A stretch of DNA of 64,000 nucleotides from Pseudarthrobacter psychrotolerans (GTDB lineage: Bacteria; Actinomycetota; Actinomycetes; Actinomycetales; Micrococcaceae), in NCBI RefSeq assembly GCF_009911795.1, contig NZ_CP047898.1:2666001-2730000 (forward strand), read 5' to 3'. Below the pieces are notes generated by a model. It had not been told where the DNA came from. It did no database searches and saw only the letters and a list, made by a program, of their open reading frames with translations. A program made the translations under genes and the position numbers. Every line of letters starts with the position of its first letter. Position 1 is the first letter of the stretch. Shown one piece after another: positions 47,146 through 56,958 of this stretch.

Positions 47146-48324
47146 TCATGCCCAGGCCACGACCAGCCGTGCCACCTGGTTGGGCACAGTGAGATCAATC
47201 CCGGTCAGCTCCTGAAACCGGTTGAGCCTGTTGAGGACCGTGTTCCGGTGGCAAAAGAGCCCTTCCGCCGTGAGCGCCACACTGCCCGATTGAAGAAAGC
47301 GGCGCGCCGCCTCGGTGAGTCTTTCCCGTTCCGCGCCACGACAAGGTTCAAGCGCAGCGTCGATCTCCTCCACAAGGTCCAGACCTGCCTCCGCGAGTTG
47401 CCGCTTGGCAAGGCGCGGCCACGCCTGGTTGGCAGACAACGGTCCTGTGTCCGCGGGCTGCAGGAGGGCCGCCAGACTTGAAGCCGTCCGCGCGGCTTTG
47501 GGCAATCCGCGCAGGCCGTTCGCTTCTGCTACACCGGACGGGATATCTGCAAATACCTGGGGCACTGCTGGGATGACAGCTTTGTCGTCTCCTGCCCGCG
47601 ATGCTGCCACCGGCCAGAAGACATAGGCCATGTCGCCCGATTCCCGGAGAAAAAGCCTTTGGTTGTGCTTGGCCGCGGCCTTTGCGTGGGCCGTTCGCAG
47701 CCGGGCGGCGGCGTTCCCGCTCGCTGCCACGAGTCCGAAACGAGCATCGGCTGTGACTCCCAACGCGTCAGCAACCTGGGCGGCGGTTTCCGCCGAAGGA
47801 TTCACCACACTGAACAGTCTCGCAATGAACTCGTTCTGGATGCTCGACTCCTCCTGAGCCATGCGCACACGCTCATTGAGGTAGCTTGCGTTGGTGCGGG
47901 CGGCGAACTCGTCCACAACACGCCACACCTGATCCACCCGGGATGTCAGCATGGGCGCGTCTGCCGGATCAGCAATGGCCAATAGCTCGGCCCAAAGAAT
48001 GGTGAAGTCCAAGCGCACCGCGGAAATGAGGGCTTCGGCTGGAATTCCGGACCGGGCACGCTTGGCACCCAAGGCCGCAGAAAATTCTCCATCGAGCTCC
48101 CCACCGGGTCGGCTCCCGCCGCTCCTGAGGGCGTTCACCAGCCGGTGGAAGGTTTCCCGGGCCGTCTGCATGATCTCGTCGATGTCAACGCTGGAATCCC
48201 GATATTCGGGGATCTCCCGGACTTGGGTGATGAATTTCCCAGCCAAGGTATCCACCTTGTCGTGCAGCAGTTCCACGAGTTCTGACCACCTGCGCGAGAC
48301 CGCAACATCCTCATTATTGTGCAT
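47146..48324 (-). CDS. PucR-family helix-turn-helix regulator
   Basis: 392-residue activator-type regulator. The N-terminal about 170 residues form a helical RsbR-like sensor region (VRMAQEESSIQNEFIARLF), the centre a GGDEF-like PucR domain, and the C-terminus the PucR helix-turn-helix (LTAEGLFCHRNTVLNRLNRFQELTG). PucR proteins control purine, amine and aromatic catabolism. It is divergent from the five-gene catabolic operon at 48.5 kb and is its likely regulator. Confidence 0.9.
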   Translation of the reverse strand: MHNNEDVAVSRRWSELVELLHDKVDTLAGKFITQVREIPEYRDSSVDIDEIMQTARETFHRLVNALRSGGSRPGGELDGEFSAALGAKRARSGIPAEALISAVRLDFTILWAELLAIADPADAPMLTSRVDQVWRVVDEFAARTNASYLNERVRMAQEESSIQNEFIARLFSVVNPSAETAAQVADALGVTADARFGLVAASGNAAARLRTAHAKAAAKHNQRLFLRESGDMAYVFWPVAASRAGDDKAVIPAVPQVFADIPSGVAEANGLRGLPKAARTASSLAALLQPADTGPLSANQAWPRLAKRQLAEAGLDLVEEIDAALEPCRGAERERLTEAARRFLQSGSVALTAEGLFCHRNTVLNRLNRFQELTGIDLTVPNQVARLVVAWA

Positions 48325-48335
48325 TTACACACAAT
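48316..48335. promoter_or_regulatory. Candidate PucR operator at its own start
   Basis: ATTGTG and CACAAT form an inverted repeat with an 8-nt spacer, overlapping the pucR start codon at 48322-48324. It lies about 170 bp from the divergent operon start, so it is best seen as an autoregulatory site. Confidence 0.4.
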
Positions 48336-48502
48336 ACAAGCCGATTTCGGTTGTCGCTAGCTATCTTATTTGAGCAGATCGACTGAGACAATTGAGTCCG
48401 GTGAAACGCATCACACCTATCCTGGCCCGACCGCCCCGATGGGCCTCGGCCGGCCCCGCCCGGCAGAATCTATCCGCACTACCATCCGTATTTGGAGTGA
48501 GC

Positions 48503-49834
48503 ATGGCAAGCAACAGCCCCGCAACTGGTCTCGGACCAAAGGCACCCCGCGTTGTAGACGAGCGCGTGACGAAAAAGGTGGCACTGGCCGCCCTGGTGGG
48601 CACCACGCTGGAGTGGTACGACTTCTTCCTCTTCACCACGGCTGCCGCCCTGGTGTTCAACGCCCAGTACTTTGTTTCGGCGGATCCGTTCGTCGCCGCC
48701 ATGAGTTCCTTCGCCACCCTGGCCGTGGGATTCGTGGCCCGTCCCATCGGCGGTTTCATCTTTGGAGCCCTGGGCGACAAAGTGGGGCGCAAGAAGATCC
48801 TGATGATCACCATCGTCGGCATCGGCGTGGTCACCGGCCTGATCGGCCTGCTGCCCAACTACGCGACCATCGGCGTCGCGGCCCCCATCATTCTGGTGGC
48901 GCTGCGGATCCTGCAGGGACTGGCCGTGGGCGGCGAGTGGAGCGGTGCGGTGATTATCGCCGTCGAAAATGCCCCGGTAGAGAAGCGCGCAGGCTACGCC
49001 GCCCTGCCCCAGATCGGCTCACCGATCGGCACCATCCTGTCCTCCGGCGGCTTTTTCGGCATGCTCTACCTCGTTGGGCAGACCAACTTCGATGCCTGGG
49101 GCTGGCGGATCCCCTTCGTGGCAGCCATCCCCCTGCTGGCCGTCTCGATGTGGATCCGCAGCAGGCTCAGCGAATCGCCCGAGTTCGAGGCACTCATGGA
49201 ATCCGGCGAAACGGAGCACGCCCCGATTCGCGGTGTGCTGACGAACAGTTGGCGCCAGATCCTGGTGGGCGGGTGCTCCGCACTCCTGGGCATCGGCGGC
49301 TTCTATCTCATCACCAGTTTTGTGGTCTTCTATGGCACGAAGGTGCTGAAGATGCCCTCCGAGACCCTCTTGCTTGGCTCACTCCTGGCAGCCGTTTTCG
49401 AGATCTTCGTGCTGATCTGGGCAGGCCGGATGGGCGAGAAGTACGGCGCCAGCAAGGTCATTCTTTGGGGCGGCATCGCCTCCGCCATCGTCGCTGTACC
49501 GGTCTTCCTCGCGATCGACACGGCCAACCCGGTTCTGGTGATCTTGGCCATGATCATCGGCGTATGCACCTTGTCCGTCCCGTACGCCGTCTCCGGCACC
49601 GCACTGACCTCACTGTTCGCCACCAGGGTCCGTTACACAGGGGTGGCAATAACATCCAACGGCGCCAGCATGATTTCGGGCTTCGTGCCGCTGATTGCCA
49701 CCGCACTCGTAGCCGCCACCGGCAACTCTTTCTGGCCTGGCGCCATCATCCTCCTCGTGGTTTCCATCATGACCGCACTGTCCGGCATCTTCCTGCCGGC
49801 ACTCAGCATCGAAGAAGAAGGTATGAAGCATTGA
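48503..49834 (+). CDS. MHS-family MFS transporter
   Basis: 443-residue symporter with 12 helices. MHS motifs TTLEWYDFFLFTTAAALVF, GALGDKVGRKKIL and QGLAVGGEWSGAVIIAVE are clear. GGAG six bases before the ATG at 48503 supports this start over upstream in-frame codons. It is the first gene of the five-gene operon, with its stop overlapping the next start (TTGA), and is the likely importer of the pathway substrate. Confidence 0.92.
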   Translation: MASNSPATGLGPKAPRVVDERVTKKVALAALVGTTLEWYDFFLFTTAAALVFNAQYFVSADPFVAAMSSFATLAVGFVARPIGGFIFGALGDKVGRKKILMITIVGIGVVTGLIGLLPNYATIGVAAPIILVALRILQGLAVGGEWSGAVIIAVENAPVEKRAGYAALPQIGSPIGTILSSGGFFGMLYLVGQTNFDAWGWRIPFVAAIPLLAVSMWIRSRLSESPEFEALMESGETEHAPIRGVLTNSWRQILVGGCSALLGIGGFYLITSFVVFYGTKVLKMPSETLLLGSLLAAVFEIFVLIWAGRMGEKYGASKVILWGGIASAIVAVPVFLAIDTANPVLVILAMIIGVCTLSVPYAVSGTALTSLFATRVRYTGVAITSNGASMISGFVPLIATALVAATGNSFWPGAIILLVVSIMTALSGIFLPALSIEEEGMKH

Positions 49835-51471
49835 GTACAACAACCACTGCCGGGCACCTGATTGTCGCGCAGCTCGAGCGTGCCGGCATCAAGCGGGTCT
49901 ACGGTGTCCCGGGTGAAAGTTTCCTGGATGTCCTGGACGGTTTGCATGGCTCCAGCATTGAGACGGTGGTGACCCGGCATGAGGGCGGCGCGGGTTTTAT
50001 GGCCCTGGCGGAGGGCCGGCTGACGGAGTTGCCCGGTGTGGCGATGGTGACCCGTGGCCCGGGTGCGGCCAACGCGTTCATCGCGATCCACACCGCGCAT
50101 CAGGACGCCACGCCCATGATCCTGTTCGTGGGGCTGATCCCGGTGGCGGACCGGGGCCGGGAGTCCTTCCAGGAGTTCGATATCAATGCCTGGTTCGGCA
50201 GCACCGCCAAGAAGGTGGTCACGCTCGAGGACGCCGCTTCGGCCGCCCGCGTGGTGGATGACGCGATCTTCACCGCACTGAGCGGCCGGCCCGGACCCGT
50301 GGTCATCGGGCTCCCCGAGGACGTCCTGGTCCACGCCATTGACTCCGGGACGGTGGAGCCCCGGGTGGTGGCACGGTCCGGGCCGACCGCGGCGGACCTG
50401 GCCGCGCTGGAACAGCGCCTGGCAGCATCGCACAAACCGCTGATCGTGGTCGGTGGCGAAGGCTGGGACCAGGCTTCTTCCGAAGCGTTGGCCGGCTGGG
50501 CAGAACGCCACGGCATTCCTGTCCTGGCTGATTTCCGCGCCTACGACGCCGTTCCGCACCATAGCGGTGCCTACGCCGGATACCTCGGCTACGCCCGCAG
50601 CGACGCCAACGCGGCACGGTTGGACGAGGCCGATCTCCTGATCTTCGTCGGCTGCGTCCGCGCCGATGTGCTCTCCGACGGCTACAAGCGCGGCCTCACC
50701 GCCGTCACGGTGGTGGTCAATGCCGACGCGGACCTGCTGGGTCATTTCGGCCGGCTGGATCAGCACATCCCCGCCCACGTCGCATCCTTCGCCACGGTCC
50801 TCGCCGCGACCACCTCCGAGGTGAGGCCGGCCGCGGGTTGGCTGGCCGAGGCGCGCGCCGATTATGAAAAGTTCTCCTCCGCCCGGCCGGACAGGGTCAA
50901 CGGAGTGGACGTACAGGGCGTGGATCTCGGTGTCGTGATGGAAATCCTGAAGCAGGAAATGGACGACGACGCCGTCATCACCTACGGGGCGGGAAACCAC
51001 TCGCTCTGGCCGGCCCGGTACCTGCAGCACAACGCCGCGAACTCCCTGGCCGCGCCGCGGAACGGTGCGATGGGCATGGGCATCCCCGCAGCGGTGGCCG
51101 CGTCCCTGGCGTTCCCGGGCCGGCAGGTCATCTCCGTGGCGGGGGATGGGTGCTTCATGATGAACGGGCAGGAAATTGCCACCGCCATGGGCCACGGCGC
51201 GACGTTCATCGTGCTGGTGGTGGATAACGGCATCTTCGCCACCATCCGTGAACACCAGGAAGCCCACTACCCGGGCCGGCCCTCCGGCACGCACATGACC
51301 AACCCCGACTTCGCCGCGCTGGCCCGCTCCTACGGCGGCTACGGCGAACGGATCGAGACGGCCGAGGACTTCGCGCCCGCGTTCCGCCGCGCCGTCGACT
51401 CCGGGCTCCCCGCCGTGCTGCACCTGCCCCAGGACCCTGCCACCCGCTCACCCAAGACCGCCAGCAACTGA
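49831..51471 (+). CDS. Thiamine diphosphate-dependent enzyme (acetolactate synthase/2-oxo acid decarboxylase family)
   Basis: 546 residues with the three-domain architecture of ThDP enzymes. The activating Glu is in VVTRHEGGAGFMALAEGRL. The ThDP/Mg motif GDGCFMMNGQEIATAMGHG (GDG through N) is followed by DNGIFATIREHQEAHYPG. The N-terminal half resembles acetolactate synthase-like proteins, but operon context (aminotransferase, aldehyde dehydrogenase) suggests 2-oxo acid decarboxylation to an aldehyde. A TTG start overlaps the transporter stop by 4 bp. The exact substrate is unknown. Confidence 0.85.
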   Translation: MSTTTTAGHLIVAQLERAGIKRVYGVPGESFLDVLDGLHGSSIETVVTRHEGGAGFMALAEGRLTELPGVAMVTRGPGAANAFIAIHTAHQDATPMILFVGLIPVADRGRESFQEFDINAWFGSTAKKVVTLEDAASAARVVDDAIFTALSGRPGPVVIGLPEDVLVHAIDSGTVEPRVVARSGPTAADLAALEQRLAASHKPLIVVGGEGWDQASSEALAGWAERHGIPVLADFRAYDAVPHHSGAYAGYLGYARSDANAARLDEADLLIFVGCVRADVLSDGYKRGLTAVTVVVNADADLLGHFGRLDQHIPAHVASFATVLAATTSEVRPAAGWLAEARADYEKFSSARPDRVNGVDVQGVDLGVVMEILKQEMDDDAVITYGAGNHSLWPARYLQHNAANSLAAPRNGAMGMGIPAAVAASLAFPGRQVISVAGDGCFMMNGQEIATAMGHGATFIVLVVDNGIFATIREHQEAHYPGRPSGTHMTNPDFAALARSYGGYGERIETAEDFAPAFRRAVDSGLPAVLHLPQDPATRSPKTASN

Positions 51472-51483
51472 CCGGAGCCCCCC

Positions 51484-52888
51484 GTGATCACCCTGCACAA
51501 CATCATCAACGGCCAGGCCGTTGACACCCCGGACAGCCTGCCGTTCTTCGACCCGGCCACCGGGGTCCAGATCGGCACCGCCCCGGACAGCGACACCGCC
51601 ACCGTCGACGCCGCCTTCCACGCCGCGCACACCGCCTTCACGACCTACAAGCGGACCACCCCGGGCGAACGCCAGGGGATGCTCCTCAAACTCGCGGACC
51701 TCATCGAAGCCAACGCCGGCCGCCTGCTCGAGGCCGAAGTCGCGTGCACCGGCAAGCCGCGGGCCGTGACCCGCGAGCTGGAAATCCTGCGCGGCGCGGA
51801 CCAGCTGCGCTTCTTCGCCGGTGCCTGCCGCGTCGTCTCCGGCACGGCACAAACCGAATACGTGAAGGGCTTCACCTCCACCATCCGGCGCGAACCCCTC
51901 GGCGTGGTCGCCCAGATCACGCCCTGGAACTACCCGTTCATGATGGCGATCTGGAAAATCGGGCCCGCCCTGGCCGCGGGCAACACCCTGGTCCTCAAAC
52001 CCGCCGACACCACCCCTGGTCCACCGTGATCCTGGGCGAACTCGCCCAGGAAGCCTTCCCCGCCGGCGTCGTGAACATCCTCTGCGGCGGCCGCGGCACC
52101 GGCGCCGCGATGGTCGAGCACGAGATCCCCGAAATGGTCTCCATCACCGGCTCCACCCGCGCCGGCGCACAGGTCATGTCCGCAGCCGCGAAAACGCTCA
52201 AGGACGTCCACCTCGAACTCGGCGGCAAGGCACCCGCGATCGTCTTCGCCGACGTCGACATCCACCAGACAGCGAAGGAGATCGCGCTGAGTGCGTTCTT
52301 CAACGCCGGCCAGGACTGCACCGCCGTCACCCGCGTCCTCGTGCACGAAACCATCCACACCGAGTTCGCCGCCGCCCTCGCCCAGGCCGCCTCCGCCCTG
52401 AAAGTAGGCGGCGAGGACGCGGACCTCGGCCCGCTGAACAGCGCCGCCCAACTCGACCAGGTGGAGGGCTTCATGACCCGGCTCCCGGCCAACGCCACCG
52501 TCCTCGCCGGCGGCAAACGCACCGGCACCGGCTACCACTTCGAACCCACCGTGATCGACGGCGTCTTCCAAACCGACGAAGTCGTCTGCGACGAGATCTT
52601 CGGCCCCGTCCTCACCGTCCAGCCCTTCACCACCGAAGACGAAGCCCTCGACCTCGCCAACGGCACCAAATACGCCCTCGCCTCCAGCGTCTGGTCCAAC
52701 AACCACGGCGTGGTCACCCGGGTCTCCATGGAACTGGACTTCGGCGCCGTCTGGATCAACTGCCACCAAATCATCCCCGCCGAAGCCCCCACGGCGGCTT
52801 CAAACACTCCGGCACCGGCAAAGACCTCTCCATCTACGGACTCGAGGACTACACCCGCATCAAATCCGTCACCACCTCCCACCGCTAA
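51484..52888 (+). CDS. Aldehyde dehydrogenase (two frameshifts)
   Basis: NAD(P)-dependent aldehyde dehydrogenase of about 468 residues after repair. Substrate-pocket and cofactor motifs are seen: ITPWNYPFMMAIWKIGPAL, LELGGKAP (general-base Glu) and NAGQDCTAVTR (nucleophile Cys). The frame breaks at CCCC (52013-52016) and at CCCCC (52786-52790); one extra C at each gives a complete enzyme ending KSVTTSHR. It resembles gamma-aminobutyraldehyde/betaine aldehyde dehydrogenases. It lies 12 bp after the ThDP enzyme and would oxidise the aldehyde made there. Confidence 0.88.
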
Positions 52889-52906
52889 ACCCACGCTAGG
52901 TAACCC

Positions 52907-54652
52907 ATGAAACTCGATCTGCTGCTGCGCAACGCGGACATCATCACCATGGACGAGCGGCGCCCGCACGCGACCTCGTTGGGCATCTGGCAGGGCCGGG
53001 TGGTCGGCCTGGACGAGGACCTATTTGGGATGGACGCGGTCGAGGTCCTGGACCTCCACGGCGCCACGGTGACTCCCGGCTTCATCGACGCCCACTGCCA
53101 CACCACCTGGTTCGGCCTGGGGCTGGCAGAAGTGGATGTTGCCGCCGCCCGCGGCCTGGACCAGCTGTATGCCCTGCTGGAGGCGGACATGGCCACGGGT
53201 GGGGCCCCCGATGAGGAGAAAACGCCGGATCAGCAGGCTGGATGGCTCATGGCCACAGGCTTTAGCCAGACCCAGCACGGGGGCCAGTTTCCGGACATCG
53301 CCGTACTGGACAGGATCACGGGGAACCGGCCGTTGTTTATCCGCCACAACTCGGGGCACATGGCCGTGGTCAATACCGCGGCTCTGCGGCTGGCAGGTGC
53401 CGAATCGCCGTCGTTCCCGGACCCCGACGGCGGGGTGATAGTCCGCGACGCCACCGGCCGGCCCACGGGGCTGGTCCAGGAGACGGCGCAGCAGCTGATC
53501 CAACAGCTGATCCTGCCGTACACCTTGGATGGCATCGAGGCAGCCCTGGATCGCGGGACCCGGTACTACGCGTCGGAAGGAATCACCAGCTTCACCGAAG
53601 CCGGAATCGGCGGCGGCTGGATCGGACACAGCCCCGTGGAACTGGCCGCCTACCAGCGGGCCATGGCCAACGGCAGGCTCCATGCACGCGCGCAGCTTAT
53701 GCCGGTCCTGGATGCGCTCCACCCGCTGGATGGACATGGCGCAGATCCGGCCGGAGCGGCAGGCCTCGATTTGGGCATGTACAGCGGGTTTGGCAACGAC
53801 TTCCTGTCCCTCGGGCCGGCCAAAGTCTTTCTGGACGGCTCGCTGCTGGGCGAAACGGCGGCGGTCAGCGAGGCCTACTGCAGCCACGGACACACTGACA
53901 ACAGCGGCAACACGGGGTATTTCCAGGCCGATCCGGAAGCGCTGCGGAACCGGATCGAGGCCGCCTACGCGGCAGGCTGGTCCATAGCCGCCCATGCCAT
54001 CGGGGACCGGGCCGTGGACCTGGCGCTTGACATCATCACGGAGTGCGCGGAAAAGTACGCGCCGCGGACCGTGCCCAACCGGATCGAACACGCGTCCATT
54101 ACCAGGCCCGAACAGGTGGCCCGGATCGCGGCGGCAGAAATTGCCGTCACCCCGCAGGCCAGCTTCTTCGCGGACGGCGGGGACGGCATGACCGCCTCGC
54201 TGGGCCAGGAACGCCTGGGCTGGGCCTACCGGGCAGCGTCGTTCCTGGCAGCCGGCGTGACTGTTGCCGGCAGCTCGGACCGCCCGGTGGCAGACGGCAA
54301 CGTGCTCCGCGGGATGCAGGCGTTCGTGGACCGGCGCACGTCAACGGGGAATGTCTTCGGGAACCCGGATGAGCGGCTGACCCCGCTTCAGGCCCTGGCG
54401 GCCTATACCACCGGAGCTGCCGCGGCCACGGGCACGTCCCATCTCAAGGGCGCACTGACCCCCGGGAAACTGGCGGACTTCGCTGTCCTGTCCGGCTCTC
54501 CGCTCGCCGTCGACGACATCTCCGGACTCAAGGTGCTCGCCACGTCCGTCGGCGGCACGTTCACGCACCTAACACCTGGCCTGCAATTGACGGACGGCAG
54601 GCCAAAGGTCCTGCAGCACGTCCCATCAGACGCTGCGGGAATCGCACCATGA
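52907..54652 (+). CDS. Amidohydrolase family protein (YtcJ/N-substituted formamide deformylase type)
   Basis: 581-residue metal-dependent hydrolase. Motifs include GFIDAHCHTTW (HxH metal site), the QAGWLMATGFSQT region, IAAHAIGDRAVDLALD and SSDRPV (Asp ligand), as in YtcJ-type amidohydrolases. Relatives remove formyl or acyl groups from N-substituted amides. It lies 18 bp after the aldehyde dehydrogenase and overlaps the aminotransferase by 4 bp. It probably frees the amine or amino acid that enters the pathway (inference). Confidence 0.88.
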   Translation: MKLDLLLRNADIITMDERRPHATSLGIWQGRVVGLDEDLFGMDAVEVLDLHGATVTPGFIDAHCHTTWFGLGLAEVDVAAARGLDQLYALLEADMATGGAPDEEKTPDQQAGWLMATGFSQTQHGGQFPDIAVLDRITGNRPLFIRHNSGHMAVVNTAALRLAGAESPSFPDPDGGVIVRDATGRPTGLVQETAQQLIQQLILPYTLDGIEAALDRGTRYYASEGITSFTEAGIGGGWIGHSPVELAAYQRAMANGRLHARAQLMPVLDALHPLDGHGADPAGAAGLDLGMYSGFGNDFLSLGPAKVFLDGSLLGETAAVSEAYCSHGHTDNSGNTGYFQADPEALRNRIEAAYAAGWSIAAHAIGDRAVDLALDIITECAEKYAPRTVPNRIEHASITRPEQVARIAAAEIAVTPQASFFADGGDGMTASLGQERLGWAYRAASFLAAGVTVAGSSDRPVADGNVLRGMQAFVDRRTSTGNVFGNPDERLTPLQALAAYTTGAAAATGTSHLKGALTPGKLADFAVLSGSPLAVDDISGLKVLATSVGGTFTHLTPGLQLTDGRPKVLQHVPSDAAGIAP

Positions 54653-55881
54653 CCGTGGTGGAGCCGGAGGTCATGCCCGTCCGCCCGCGCCACACGGAAC
54701 TGTGGGCCCGACGGGCGGCACCCACCCCATCCACGGCCGTGCGGGAGATCTTTGCCGCCGCGGCCCGGCCAGGGATTATTTCGCTGGCAGGTGGAAACCC
54801 CGACGTCGGATCACTGCCCCTCGACGCCCTCGGCAAGTCGGCGGCCGCCATCATCGCCGGCCAGGGTTCCCGGGCGCTGCAGTACGGAGCCGGGCAGGGA
54901 ACCGAGGAACTGCGCTCACAGATCTGCACCGTCATGTCCCTCGAAGGCATCACTGACGCCGACCCCGACGACGTTTCCGTGACCATCGGATCCCAGTCCG
55001 CCCTTGATACCGTGACGAAGATTCTTTGCGATCCGGGGGACACAGTACTGACCGATGACGCCACTTATATGGGCGCCCTCGGCACATTTTCCGTCTACGA
55101 AGTGGACGTCCAGCCGGTCCTGACGGACTCCGACGGCTTGGTCCCGGAAGCCCTGCAGGAACGCATCCACACGTTGCGGGGACTGGGGAGGCACGTCAAG
55201 TTCCTCTACACGATTCCCAACTTCAACAATCCAACCGGTGTGACGCTCAGCCTGGAACGGCGGCAGCAGGTAGTGGACATCTGCCGGGACGCCAACATCC
55301 TGGTGGTGGAGGACAACCCTTATGGATTGCTCCGCTACCGTGGAGAAGCGCTCCCTGCAATGCGGGCGGCCAACCCCTTGGACGTCATCTATTTGAGTTC
55401 CTTCTCCAAAATATTCTCTCCCGGCCTCAGGCTCGGCTGGGCGCTGGTTCCGCCCCACTTGAAGCAGCGTTTCCTCATTGTCGGAGAGTCCAGCACCCTG
55501 TGCCCGCCGGCTTTCAACCAGATGCTCGCCTCTGCTTACCTCCGCGACTACGACTGGCAAGGCCAGCTCGATATTTCCCGTGCCGACTATCGGCTCCGCA
55601 GTGATGCCGCCCTGTCTGCCCTCTCCGAGACCATGCCCGACGGCGTCACCTGGACCCGGCCTGAAGGCGGCTTCTTCACCTGGCTCACGCTGCCTGGGTC
55701 TGTGGACACCCGGGCGCTCATCACGACGGCGGTGGACGCCGGTGTGGTGTTCTTTCCGGGAGCCGCGTTTTCGCCGGGCACCGCGCCGTCGAATCAGCTG
55801 CGCCTTGCATTCAGCGCACTTAGCCCCGGCCTCATCACCGAGGGCATCCACCGGCTCGCACCGGTGCTTGGCCGGCTCTAA
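54649..55881 (+). CDS. PLP-dependent aminotransferase (class I/II fold)
   Basis: 410-residue aminotransferase. The internal aldimine Lys is in SFSKIFSPGLRLGW, the pyridoxal-stacking region in YTIPNFNNPTGVTLS, and the phosphate-binding NPYG is in VVEDNPYGLLRY. There is no N-terminal GntR helix-turn-helix, so it is a free aminotransferase of the 2-aminoadipate/aromatic group rather than an MocR regulator. Its ATG overlaps the amidohydrolase stop (ATGA). It would convert the released amino compound to a 2-oxo acid for the ThDP enzyme. Confidence 0.9.
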   Translation: MTVVEPEVMPVRPRHTELWARRAAPTPSTAVREIFAAAARPGIISLAGGNPDVGSLPLDALGKSAAAIIAGQGSRALQYGAGQGTEELRSQICTVMSLEGITDADPDDVSVTIGSQSALDTVTKILCDPGDTVLTDDATYMGALGTFSVYEVDVQPVLTDSDGLVPEALQERIHTLRGLGRHVKFLYTIPNFNNPTGVTLSLERRQQVVDICRDANILVVEDNPYGLLRYRGEALPAMRAANPLDVIYLSSFSKIFSPGLRLGWALVPPHLKQRFLIVGESSTLCPPAFNQMLASAYLRDYDWQGQLDISRADYRLRSDAALSALSETMPDGVTWTRPEGGFFTWLTLPGSVDTRALITTAVDAGVVFFPGAAFSPGTAPSNQLRLAFSALSPGLITEGIHRLAPVLGRL

Positions 55882-55883
55882 AA

Positions 55884-55932
55884 GCCGCTTCGCGGCCCCA
55901 TGGGCTAAATGCTCCACACGCGCGAGCGTGTG
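55884..55932 (+). terminator. Hairpins after the catabolic operon
   Basis: Two short hairpins follow the aminotransferase stop: GCCGC-TTC-GCGGC (55884-55896) and CACACGC-GCGA-GCGTGTG (55915-55932). Either could end the operon. The rest of the gap to 56095 shows a further GGCGGG/CCCGCC hairpin (56033-56050) and no gene. Confidence 0.55.
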
Positions 55933-56094
55933 AATTGCAGCGGTGAGTGGCGGCGTTTTTGTGGCGGTATTTGGCGTAGTGCCGTCGCCGTTGGTCGTGC
56001 CGAATGACCTGTAACGTCAGGGGGCGGGATTCTGCCCGCCTCATTCGCCCTTCATCGTGTCGTTCTGGGCTGCGCATCATCTATTAGGGATTAC

Positions 56095-56562
56095 ATGAAT
56101 TCACGCGTTCCGCCCAATGATCGAACCGCCGCCTCGCAGCAGGGCGATGGCACTGCTTCGCCGACGGCGGGCATGCCCCTTGGGGCGCGCCGGCTGGTGC
56201 TCGTTGGAGGCCTTTGTATTCCCGTTGGGCTCCTTGCCGGGTCATATCTTTTCGGTCTGCAACTACTGGCTGTCGCCGGTGTCGTGGCGATCAGCGTTGC
56301 GTTGTCGTACGGGACCGGCCGTACATGGTTCGCTCTGTGGCCGCGGGTGACGGCGGGGGCAGGAGCGGCCTGGATCGTGGCCACAATCGCCTATTGGCTG
56401 ACTGTTGTGAGCGCTGCTGATGTCTCGGCGCCGGTTCCGGAAGTATCGTCGGTGCTGTTATCTGCCGGCGTTGTGGCCTTTATGGTGATGGCGGCGGCCG
56501 TTCTGGCCGGCACCGTCGCCAGGTTCAGGTCCCACAGGCACCTGGCCACGGCGGCCGCTTAG
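56095..56562 (+). CDS. Membrane protein of unknown function
   Basis: 155 residues with four predicted helices (RLVLVGGLCIPVGLLAGSYL, LLAVAGVVAISVALSY, VTAGAGAAWIVATIAYW, LLSAGVVAFMVMAAAV). Residues 1-30 are a polar, low-complexity segment. No family is recognised. It lies just before the metal-sensor gene and may mark the left end of the metal island. Confidence 0.6.
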   Translation: MNSRVPPNDRTAASQQGDGTASPTAGMPLGARRLVLVGGLCIPVGLLAGSYLFGLQLLAVAGVVAISVALSYGTGRTWFALWPRVTAGAGAAWIVATIAYWLTVVSAADVSAPVPEVSSVLLSAGVVAFMVMAAAVLAGTVARFRSHRHLATAAA

Positions 56563-56596
56563 CGTACCCCCTGGAAGCTGGGCACTTTGTACAAGA

Positions 56597-56631
56597 TTGC
56601 CTGAATACATCGTCGGCTGTACTTTAGGGTT
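56597..56631 (+). promoter_or_regulatory. Promoter for cmtR, probably leaderless
   Basis: TTGCCT (56597) and TACTTT (56620) are separated by 17 nt, and TACTTT ends 6 nt before the ATG at 56632, so the message would begin at the start codon. No Shine-Dalgarno is present. TACA and TGTA (56606-56621) form a small inverted repeat overlapping the promoter and could be part of the repressor site. Confidence 0.5.
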
Positions 56632-56958
56632 ATGGAAACCCTCACCCAGGCACCTGTGCTGGCCCGCTTCGGCTACGCGGTCTCGGATCCTACCCGCGCC
56701 CGTATCCTGCTGTCCCTCGCCGATGCCCCGGCCTACCCGTCGGATCTGGCGGATGCCCTGGGTGTGTCCAGGCAGAGCATGTCCAACCATCTGACCTGCC
56801 TGCGTGGCTGCGGACTGGTCGTGGCTGTTCCGGATGGACGGCGGTCCCGGTACGAACTCGCTGATGCCCGGCTGGGTCATGCAATCAAAGACCTGATCGG
56901 GGTCGTCCTCGCGGTGGATCCTTCCTGCTGCGCCCCGGACGGGACGTGCTTCGCATGA
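56632..56958 (+). CDS. cmtR: CmtR-type ArsR/SmtB metal-sensing repressor
   Basis: 108-residue homologue of mycobacterial CmtR, a Cd(II)/Pb(II) sensor. The DNA-binding helix carries two cysteines in LTCLRGCGLVV (Cys56, Cys60), matching the known CmtR metal ligands (57 and 61). The C-terminal tail adds CCAPDGTC (Cys99, Cys100, Cys106), consistent with the third, C-terminal ligand. Metal binding would release it from the promoter of its operon. It overlaps the downstream transporter by 4 bp. Confidence 0.9.
   Translation: METLTQAPVLARFGYAVSDPTRARILLSLADAPAYPSDLADALGVSRQSMSNHLTCLRGCGLVVAVPDGRRSRYELADARLGHAIKDLIGVVLAVDPSCCAPDGTCFA

Noticed and set aside
49633..51423. 596-codon antisense frame opposite the ThDP gene
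   Set aside because: Composition of an antisense shadow and no recognisable domain. The plus strand carries conserved ThDP motifs.
48370..51471. A single 1033-codon reading that would fuse an upstream half to the ThDP enzyme
   Set aside because: The first 480 codons run out of frame through a clear MHS transporter gene. Only the part from the TTG at 49831 has family motifs.
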